Source: a virus. From it: a stretch of DNA of 27,748 bases. Below, one piece after another: positions 22,542-27,748 of this stretch. The number at the start of each line of letters is the position of its first letter. Position 1 is the first letter of the stretch. The notes below the pieces were generated by a model that made no database searches, was not told where the DNA came from, and worked only from the letters and a program-made list of their open reading frames with translations. The stretch lies in IMG/VR virus record IMGVR_UViG_3300032282_004960, positions 1-27,748 of that record; one strand, given 5' to 3'. Position numbers and translations under genes: made by a program.

Positions 22542-23387
22542 TTAATAAAACATTAAACGCTTTATTTTTTTAATTGATTCATTTAGTTGATTATCCTCGT
22601 CTTCTTCATTTCCATTATCTTCAGGATTAACCGGTGGTTTTTCTTCTGGTTTTGGTTGAGGTAAATTTTGGTCAACTGGTTGTGGAGTAGGTTTCTCGAT
22701 TGATGGAACCTCAATTGGTGTTGGTTGAGCAGCGGGTGTTTTTGTTGGTGTGACATCGGCTGATGGTTCTGTCATTGGTTTGGTTTCAGGCGATGGTGTT
22801 GGTAATTCTGTTGGTGGGATTTCAGCTTTAACTTCAGGTTCTTTTTTTGGAATCTTAGTTATTACTTTAGTTGGTTCAGCTTTTGGTTTAATTTCTTTTT
22901 TAGGTTTAAGTTCTTTACCCCAATCAGTTTTAGCGTAAACCACCGACATACTTTTATCGCCATCTTCATTATAACCAGGCCTTTTAACATCAAAAGTTTC
23001 ATCAGTAATTTGAACATTATTTGTTCTTGCTAAAATAAATGTTCTCCAATGATTACCAGGAACAACTTTTGTTTGTTTTGTATTTCTATCTATAACCGTT
23101 TTTGGTTCAAACCCTCTTTTTGATGTAGATGGTTTGTCAACCCAAGCTCTTAATACTAATTTACCTTTTTTATTTAAACCCATTGCAACGGGTTCAACTT
23201 TAACTCTATAACCTGCTTTAACGTTATCTTTTTTAGGACTTCTTGGTCCTGTGTAATAAAATGAGATTTTCTTTCTATTTGAGATTGCGTCAAAAATAGG
23301 TTTATTACGCGTTGTCTTCAATATATTTTTATTATATTGTTCATCGCTCATTAACTCAGTTAATAATATGTTAGATAATGATATCAT
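22542..23387 (-). CDS. WYL-like domain protein with Pro-rich linker and tail peptide
   Basis: This 281-residue protein has three parts. Residues about 28-135 resemble a WYL domain: IFDAISNRKKISFYYTGPRS, YRVKVEPVAMGLNKKGKLVL, then HWRTFILARTNNVQITDETF, the AI..r..i.F.Y / R.veP.al...g...l / RtF.l.Ri..v...de.F pattern. Residues about 160-255 are Pro/Lys/Glu/Thr-rich and disordered. The last 16 residues, NQLNESIKKIKRLMFY, carry an LNE/Ser site and the KIKRLM peptide. No helix-turn-helix is present, unlike bacterial WYL regulators. It lies among probable virion genes and overlaps the upstream gene's stop by 1 nt. It could be a packaged effector, a sensor or a structural protein. Confidence 0.72.
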   Translation of the reverse strand: MISLSNILLTELMSDEQYNKNILKTTRNKPIFDAISNRKKISFYYTGPRSPKKDNVKAGYRVKVEPVAMGLNKKGKLVLRAWVDKPSTSKRGFEPKTVIDRNTKQTKVVPGNHWRTFILARTNNVQITDETFDVKRPGYNEDGDKSMSVVYAKTDWGKELKPKKEIKPKAEPTKVITKIPKKEPEVKAEIPPTELPTPSPETKPMTEPSADVTPTKTPAAQPTPIEVPSIEKPTPQPVDQNLPQPKPEEKPPVNPEDNGNEEDEDNQLNESIKKIKRLMFY

Positions 23388-24106
23388 TAAAAATCAGGAT
23401 ATCTTTTACTTTCAGCAAATTTATTTTTATTAACTAACTCACCTCTCTTGGTGATATCGGTGATTGAACCGACTGTTCCTGTATCTCCTATTTGTCCTTT
23501 ACCAAATTCATCACCATTTGATAGCGCGTCAAGATTTGCTATAGAATACTGATTATCAATACCATATCTATTTCTATTAACACTATTAACTCTTTGTTGT
23601 ATATCGCTTGCTGAACCAACTTGACCAGTCTCACCAATTTGTCCTTTACCAAATTCGTCACCATCAGATAACGCATCTTTATTTATTAATGAATATTGAT
23701 TTGTGTCTTTATATCTATTTCTTCCTAAGCTTTCTTTTCTTACGTTAATATCTGTTAAAGAACCAACAGTTCCTGCATCACCTATTTGACCCTTTCCAAA
23801 TTCGTCACCATCAGATATCGCATCTTTACTGTTAATACTATATCCGTTATTTGGGTTATATTTATTTTTTGCAACAGAATCAATTCTTGTGTTGATATCA
23901 GTCAAAGAACCAACTTGGCCAAATTCATTTTGTCCTTTACCAAATTCATCCCCATCAGATATTGCGTCTTTATTTGCTAAGTCATACCCGTTACCAGTGC
24001 CATATCTATTTCTTGCAATACTTTCATTTCTAACAACAAGACTTGCCATTTCTAATGGGCTTGGCTTGTCAGGATTTGAACCGTATACTTCTGTAAATTG
24101 TGCCAT
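23387..24106 (-). CDS. Tandem-repeat protein with GDEFGKGQ repeats
   Basis: This 239-residue protein is built of four repeats of 48-49 residues plus a short cap. Each unit has the order (R/K)N(R/K)Y...(N/G)xY...(K/L)DA(I/L)S(D/N)GDEFGKGQ...VGS.(T/S)DI..R. The GDEFGKGQ core is invariant in all four. There is no signal peptide or membrane helix. The repeats are Asn/Gly/Asp-rich and may bind divalent metal or form a regular surface. I do not recognise a function. It is co-transcribed with the WYL-like gene (1-nt overlap) and starts 1 nt after the stop of the upstream gene, so it is probably a structural or prohead accessory component. Confidence 0.75.
   Translation of the reverse strand: MAQFTEVYGSNPDKPSPLEMASLVVRNESIARNRYGTGNGYDLANKDAISDGDEFGKGQNEFGQVGSLTDINTRIDSVAKNKYNPNNGYSINSKDAISDGDEFGKGQIGDAGTVGSLTDINVRKESLGRNRYKDTNQYSLINKDALSDGDEFGKGQIGETGQVGSASDIQQRVNSVNRNRYGIDNQYSIANLDALSNGDEFGKGQIGDTGTVGSITDITKRGELVNKNKFAESKRYPDF
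23420..24030 (-). repeat. Four tandem coding repeats, period 147/144 nt
   Basis: The segment encoding GDEFGKGQ recurs at + strand positions 23502, 23649, 23796 and 23940, giving periods of 147, 147 and 144 nt. The copies differ at many synonymous and some coding positions, so the duplication is not recent and the protein repeats are maintained by selection. Confidence 0.8.
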
Positions 24107-24107
24107 A

Positions 24108-24599
24108 TTATAACATTAATTTTTTTATTCTATCAACTTCTTCAAATAACTTCATTGAGGTTAAAGCCGATACTGATGTTTTATGTGAATTACTTTTCAT
24201 TAAATTAACAGGGATAGCAAAACTTGGTTTTTTAGTGTGTTTTTTTAAATGGCTATTTTTTCTGCTACCTTCTCCCGCAATATTATCTGCTTGCATTTTA
24301 GAATCTTTCTTATTACTAACTAAATCCCTTTCACCTTTTAAAAATTGGTTAGCCCATTTTTCCATTAAATCACCACCCACTAAATCGTATTTTTGTCTAT
24401 CATTAATTTTATCCATCATTTTCAAATCATGGATAATTCTTTTTAATTGACCATATTTTACCTTCTTATCCGTAAGAATTTTTTGAGCGCGATGTGCCCC
24501 ATCAACATGGTTCCCGTTCAAACCAACCAAAGTATGGTTAATTTTGTCCAAGATATTTTGTGGAACATCAAAAATTCTAATTTTTAATTCTTTATTCAT
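24108..24599 (-). CDS. Unknown basic protein with shared C-terminal peptide
   Basis: This 163-residue protein is basic. Residues 1-95 look folded (FDVPQNILDKINHTLVGLNG, then YGQLKRIIHDLKMMDKINDR and YDLVGGDLMEKWANQFLKGE), followed by a disordered Lys/Ser/His-rich region. The last residues, LFEEVDRIKKLML (151-163), contain an LxE site and the RIKKLM peptide found in the scaffold, protease and WYL-like protein. I do not recognise a function; internal prohead protein is a reasonable inference. Its start overlaps the upstream gene by 8 nt and it ends 2 nt before the repeat-protein start. Confidence 0.7.
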   Translation of the reverse strand: MNKELKIRIFDVPQNILDKINHTLVGLNGNHVDGAHRAQKILTDKKVKYGQLKRIIHDLKMMDKINDRQKYDLVGGDLMEKWANQFLKGERDLVSNKKDSKMQADNIAGEGSRKNSHLKKHTKKPSFAIPVNLMKSNSHKTSVSALTSMKLFEEVDRIKKLML

Positions 24600-25347
24600 C
24601 TTCGCCCTCTAATTTATCTTGAAAATATTCTATTACGTCTTCAATATCCAAACCATGACTTTTTAAACTTCCTTTTAAAGATGTTAATTGTCTTTTAAGA
24701 ATTTGGCTAATTTCTTTATGTTCTTTTTCCGTTTCTTTATTAACGATTTCACCATCCTTACGATTTTTTTTGGATAAAACACTTTCGATGTATTCTTCCA
24801 TAAATTTTTTAGGGGTTTCGATTAATCTTACTTTGTCTCCTTTTTCGTTTGGTATATATCCCATGGCTTCCAATCTTTCCATACTTTCTTCATGTGATAA
24901 TCCCAAATCTTTAGTGAAGTGTCGATAAGCTTCTTTGAAATTTTCGTCGTCTTCCATTGTATCTTCATAACCCAAAGACTTACTCATATCAGCTTCAGCC
25001 CAATATCTTAAAGATGTGTGAGTTCCGTGAACACCGTGGATACCCATAGCACCTGCACCAGTTTTAACTACTTTGTCTGTTGTTGAATTTGATGTTATGC
25101 CCTTTGTGTTAAAATTAGGTGGTTTTTTGCCACGAGCAATGTTTCCGTGTTTATCAACGATTTCATCAACCTCTTTTTCAACTGTATCGGGTATTTTTTT
25201 ATAATCGGTCTTATCTGAGAACTCTTTGGCCCACTTAGCCCATTTTTTACCTTTTTTTCCTTTTTTCCCTGCTTGCGCATAGAAGAACCTTTGCTGTGCT
25301 TTGGACTTAAACTCCTCCTCAATTATGTTTTCGATAAATTTATCCAT
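24592..25347 (-). CDS. Basic/acidic protein with SKAQQRFF segment, probable prohead or virion protein
   Basis: This 251-residue protein starts with a short acidic helix MDKFIENIIEEEF, then SKAQQRFFYAQAGKKGKKGK and KWAKWAKEFSDKTDYKKIP. The SKAQQRFF beginning resembles small phage-borne basic proteins (DUF3008-like). The middle contains a Gly-rich GAGMGIHGVHGTHTSLRYW-like stretch, and the C-terminal third is charged and helical (HKEISQILKRQLTSLKGSLK). The N-terminal helix with adjacent IIE/IEE sites is reminiscent of the capsid-targeting leader of T4 internal proteins. It heads the accessory operon, with a TATTTATA box 15 nt upstream divergent from the fibre operon. Function is inferred only. 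Confidence 0.65.
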   Translation of the reverse strand: MDKFIENIIEEEFKSKAQQRFFYAQAGKKGKKGKKWAKWAKEFSDKTDYKKIPDTVEKEVDEIVDKHGNIARGKKPPNFNTKGITSNSTTDKVVKTGAGAMGIHGVHGTHTSLRYWAEADMSKSLGYEDTMEDDENFKEAYRHFTKDLGLSHEESMERLEAMGYIPNEKGDKVRLIETPKKFMEEYIESVLSKKNRKDGEIVNKETEKEHKEISQILKRQLTSLKGSLKSHGLDIEDVIEYFQDKLEGEDE

Positions 25348-25358
25348 TAGATAGACTT

Positions 25359-25399
25359 TTTATATAAATATCAAACGATACGAAAGATATTTATATAAA
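25359..25399. promoter_or_regulatory. Divergent pair of late promoter boxes in a 14-bp inverted repeat
   Basis: Between the divergent genes at 25347 (-) and 25401 (+), two TATTTATA boxes point outward (25363-25370 on -, 25388-25395 on +). They are embedded in a perfect 14-bp inverted repeat (25359-25372 and 25386-25399) around a 13-nt spacer. The left box is 15 nt from its ATG and the right box 5 nt from its ATG. The symmetry could be two back-to-back promoters, or an operator for a dimeric regulator. Confidence 0.6.
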
Positions 25400-25400
25400 C

Positions 25401-26561
25401 ATGAATACTCAGAATATTTTACGATTTTACGGTTCTAAATTAGATTTTAAGTTAGATTCGTCCGAATTTTACGATTTTGAATTAGCCAAAGATGATTATG
25501 GTAACACCATATCTGACGTAATTACCAATTATGAGCCACTATTAGAATCAACTTTTACAAACAATATTGACGTTCCTTACCAATTAGAAATTAGTCAGAA
25601 TAACTTAATTGAGAGAAGAACCGAAAAGGGTTGGACAACCAATTTTGTCTTTAATAGAGAAACGTTACCGTGGAGTTCGGGTTCCGTTTTCTATTATTGG
25701 GGAATTGAGAATGAAGATATTGATACAAATTATCTTGATAATAACCTATCATTTCAATTTACTGATGATGGTGAAGTGAGGTGGGTTGCTTACCACTATT
25801 CGGGTGATTGTAATACCATATCAGGTTATACAACATCTTCGTATATTACAACAGGTAAGACAGACACATTATGTGTTAACGGAACATTAAACGATTTTAA
25901 TCTAACAATCACTTTTGAAAGAAATTATCAACTAACAGGTTGTGATATAGAAAACAAAGGTGGGTTTAATGATTTAATTCAAGGCCCACACGCAATACCA
26001 TATACTGACCAAGTTTGGGAACCAACAGGTGATACCGTAGGTTTCTTGTCAGGAGCGTTTATTGGACATGCTGACCAAATTGTGACAGGTTATACCATGA
26101 CAACGGGTTCTTATGATTGGGTAACAGGCGCAACTGAATACACATACGTTGAGGAATTAAATAAGAAATGGTCAAATGAAAGAGATATGCGATTAGGTAC
26201 ATTAAAGATGTATCTAAACGGAGAAAGAATTTATAAACTAAAAGATTGGGAAGAGGTGATACCATCACAAAGAAGTTCTGAAAATAGATTAATCCAATCT
26301 TGGGGCGGTGGAACATCAGGTTCATTGGACTTACATATTGGGGACACAGAATTTAATTTAAAACAAATAAATTATTTTGACGTTCCTTTGGATTTTGTGC
26401 AAGTTAAAGATTACTACACTAACACAATTAAACCATATTACAACATAATTGAATGTAATCAACCTTGTGAAAATGTGATAACCGTTTTCACTAATATCGG
26501 AATTATAACCCAAATAAATGAGAATATGTTAACCGAAGACGGGGTGGTTATACTCTATTAA
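25401..26561 (+). CDS. Virion structural protein, possible lectin-like fibre component
   Basis: This 386-residue, beta-rich protein is rich in Thr, Asn, Tyr and Asp. Residues about 85-320 may form a concanavalin-like jelly roll: VFYYWGIENEDIDTNYLDNN, LSFQFTDDGEVRWVAYHYSG, LNLT-type strands, then LGTLKMYLNGERIYKLKDWE and a final strand region SLDLHIGDTEFNLKQINYFD, the usual LamG-like order with the hallmark 'kmYlNGe'. There is no signal peptide. It heads the right-hand + strand operon 5 nt after a TATTTATA box and precedes the collagen-like fibre gene by 13 nt. Host-surface or glycan binding is inferred from fold resemblance and position. Confidence 0.72.
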   Translation: MNTQNILRFYGSKLDFKLDSSEFYDFELAKDDYGNTISDVITNYEPLLESTFTNNIDVPYQLEISQNNLIERRTEKGWTTNFVFNRETLPWSSGSVFYYWGIENEDIDTNYLDNNLSFQFTDDGEVRWVAYHYSGDCNTISGYTTSSYITTGKTDTLCVNGTLNDFNLTITFERNYQLTGCDIENKGGFNDLIQGPHAIPYTDQVWEPTGDTVGFLSGAFIGHADQIVTGYTMTTGSYDWVTGATEYTYVEELNKKWSNERDMRLGTLKMYLNGERIYKLKDWEEVIPSQRSSENRLIQSWGGGTSGSLDLHIGDTEFNLKQINYFDVPLDFVQVKDYYTNTIKPYYNIIECNQPCENVITVFTNIGIITQINENMLTEDGVVILY

Positions 26562-26563
26562 AG

Positions 26564-26571
26564 TATTTATA
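26564..26571 (+). promoter_or_regulatory. Putative late promoter box TATTTATA, upstream of collagen-like fibre gene
   Basis: TATTTATA lies 3 nt before the ATG at 26575, within the 13-nt gap after the previous gene. Spacing is identical to the portal gene's box. Confidence 0.5.
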
Positions 26572-26574
26572 GAC

Positions 26575-27748
26575 ATGGCAAATAAGAAAATCTCACAATT
26601 ACCTTCCGGTTCTTCAATTATACCTTTAACAGGTCAAACTGCAGTTGTATACTCAGGAACAACATATCAACAAACAATTTCATCACTTAGACAAAACTTA
26701 GTTGATAGTGGTTCGCACCATTTTACCGGTAGTCAATATATTAATGGCAACTTAATTGTTACTGGTTCAATAACGGCACAAGAGTTTATTATTAGTTCAT
26801 CGGTAACTCACATAACCGTTCAAAATAAGAGTGGTTCATCTGTTTTTGGTGATACTCAAGATGATACACATCAATTTACAGGTAGTGTATATATAACAGG
26901 TTCAAGATTAGAAATAAGTGGTGGAGATTTCATATTAAATGGAACATCTTACATTTCACAAACTTCAGGAACATCAGGAACATCAGGTGAAAGCGGTTCT
27001 TCAGGAAGTGATGGTTCTTCTGGAACAAGTGGAGAATCAGGAAGTTCTGGAACAAGTGGAGAATCAGGAAGTTCTGGAACAAGTGGAGAATCAGGAAGTT
27101 CTGGAACAAGTGGAGAATCAGGAAGTTCTGGAACATCAGGTGAAAGCGGTTCTTCTGGAACAAGTGGAGAATCAGGAAGTTCTGGAACAAGTGGAGAATC
27201 AGGAAGTTCTGGAACATCAGGAACATCTGGTCAAGATGGTCAATCTAATACAATATTTAATTATAAGGCAAAAACAACAACACAAAGTGGGAATCCTGGC
27301 CATGGTTATATCATATGGAATAATGTAAATCAAACCGGATCAACTGAAATTTCAATAAATCATTTAACCGACACACCAATTAGAGATGTTGATTTATTTT
27401 TAGGTATTTTACAATATGGTTATACAATAACAGTTCAAGACAGATATAATAGTCAAAATTATCAAGTTTGGATTATTAACGGAACACCAGTAGAAACTAT
27501 AGTTAATGAATATTGGACAATACCTGTATCATTACAAAGTTCAGGTGGAGATGGATTAATTAATTTTTCAGACAACTTAGATTTATTTATTACACTTATA
27601 ACACCTTCGGGTACTAGTGGTACATCGGGTTCTTCTGGAACTAGTGGTGTGAATGGTTCTTCTGGAACTAGTGGTGTGAATGGTTCTTCTGGAACTAGTG
27701 GTGTGAATGGTTCTTCTGGAACTAGTGGAAGTTCAGGATATCAAGGAG
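26575..27748 (+). CDS. Collagen-like tail fibre protein (3' end cut by window)
   Basis: An ATG at 26575 opens a frame that stays open to the right edge (391 complete codons). It begins MANKKISQLPSGSSIIPLTG, a common start of phage tail-fibre proteins, followed by beta-rich repeats with FTGSQYINGNLIVTGSITAQ and HQFTGSVYITGS. Residues about 132-222 form a Gly-X-Y collagen-like stretch with unit GTSGESGSS. A globular domain of about 120 residues (FNYKAKTTTQSGNPGHGYII ...) follows. A second Gly-X-Y stretch with unit GSSGTSGVN then runs to the edge. Gly-X-Y stretches in fibres form trimeric stalks between knobs. The first knob may bind a receptor or assemble the trimer. It follows the lectin-like gene by 13 nt. 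The true end is outside the window. Confidence 0.85.
   Translation, partial: MANKKISQLPSGSSIIPLTGQTAVVYSGTTYQQTISSLRQNLVDSGSHHFTGSQYINGNLIVTGSITAQEFIISSSVTHITVQNKSGSSVFGDTQDDTHQFTGSVYITGSRLEISGGDFILNGTSYISQTSGTSGTSGESGSSGSDGSSGTSGESGSSGTSGESGSSGTSGESGSSGTSGESGSSGTSGESGSSGTSGESGSSGTSGESGSSGTSGTSGQDGQSNTIFNYKAKTTTQSGNPGHGYIIWNNVNQTGSTEISINHLTDTPIRDVDLFLGILQYGYTITVQDRYNSQNYQVWIINGTPVETIVNEYWTIPVSLQSSGGDGLINFSDNLDLFITLITPSGTSGTSGSSGTSGVNGSSGTSGVNGSSGTSGVNGSSGTSGSSGYQG
26968..27243 (+). repeat. Collagen-like coding repeats, 27-nt unit (GTSGESGSS)
   Basis: Gly-X-Y codons run through this stretch. The 27-nt unit encoding GTSGESGSS occurs in identical form six times (27022-27129 in four copies, 27157-27210 in two) with one synonymous variant between (27130-27156). 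Identity at the DNA level points to recent expansion or slippage. Confidence 0.9.
27610..27748 (+). repeat. Second collagen-like repeat block, 27-nt unit (GSSGTSGVN)
   Basis: Three identical 27-nt copies at 27628-27708 encode GSSGTSGVN, followed by a diverging copy that runs off the edge. The unit differs in sequence from the first block, so the two arrays expanded independently. Confidence 0.85.

Noticed and set aside
22534-22554. 8-bp inverted repeat (AATGTTTT / AAAACATT) at the end of the WYL-like gene
   Set aside because: The stem is almost all A/T, overlaps the stop codon and lacks a T run in the direction of transcription.
27022-27210. Regular short repeats that could suggest a CRISPR array
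   Set aside because: The 27-nt units are contiguous, in frame and have no unique spacers; they encode a fibre stalk.
26930-27328. Open frames on both strands across the 27-nt repeats (products full of LEQVENQEV or LFQNFLILH)
   Set aside because: They are alternate-frame readings of the collagen-like repeats. The Gly-X-Y frame from ATG 26575 stays open to the edge and has sensible flanking domains.
1-27748. tRNA genes, integrase, IS elements or attachment sites
   Set aside because: Intergenic gaps are at most about 100 nt, no cloverleaf candidates were seen in them, and no recombinase or transposase motifs occur in any gene.

Overview
This window is a piece of the genome of a T4-like (myovirus-type) tailed phage whose host is most likely a member of the Bacteroidetes, probably a flavobacterium. 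The phage assignment rests on a consecutive head module in T4 order: large terminase, portal, prohead protease, scaffold and major capsid protein. It is supported by a gp55-type late sigma factor, PhoH, dUTPase, a gp5-like baseplate hub and tail-fibre genes. The host assignment is inference from four things: AT-rich DNA, start codons preceded by A-rich or T/A-rich sequence instead of Shine-Dalgarno motifs, at least one promoter of the Bacteroidetes TTTG / TAnnTTTG type, and a phage copy of ribosomal protein bS21 that resembles flavobacterial bS21.

Layout. Positions 1-8707 (+ strand) hold the head module: terminase (cut by the left edge), portal, a helical prohead-type protein, an unknown protein, prohead protease, a very acidic scaffold and the capsid protein. 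Within it, a bS21 gene lies on the opposite strand and meets its neighbour tail to tail at a palindromic terminator. A strong GAAA-loop terminator follows the capsid gene. Next comes a small SAP-like gene (8793-9131) with its own host-type promoter.

Positions 9133-25347 (- strand) hold, in transcription order from the right: (i) a run of probable virion or prohead accessory genes (24592, 24108, 23387, 22542, 21921); (ii) a glycosyltransferase, small unknown genes, dUTPase and PhoH; (iii) a HAD-like gene, an overlapping unknown gene, two more glycosyltransferases and the gp55-like sigma factor; (iv) a baseplate/tail operon (15275 down to 9133) that starts right behind the sigma gene. Positions 25401-27748 (+ strand) hold a lectin-like structural gene and a collagen-like tail-fibre gene that runs off the right edge.

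How the parts fit. The head genes build the DNA-packaging capsid, the - strand operons supply baseplate and tail parts, and the right end supplies adhesion proteins. The sigma factor probably drives the virion operons through a repeated TATTTATA box found directly upstream of operon-head genes on both strands. In several cases the box sits only 3-5 nt from the start codon, which implies leaderless mRNAs. Together with the phage bS21, which in Bacteroidetes contributes to the pocket hiding the anti-Shine-Dalgarno sequence, this suggests that the phage adjusts both transcription and translation late in infection. A second recurring pattern is a C-terminal [KR][IM]K[KRD]LM peptide shared by the protease, the scaffold and two accessory proteins. 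In three of these it follows a likely LxE protease site. It may be a prohead-targeting tag.
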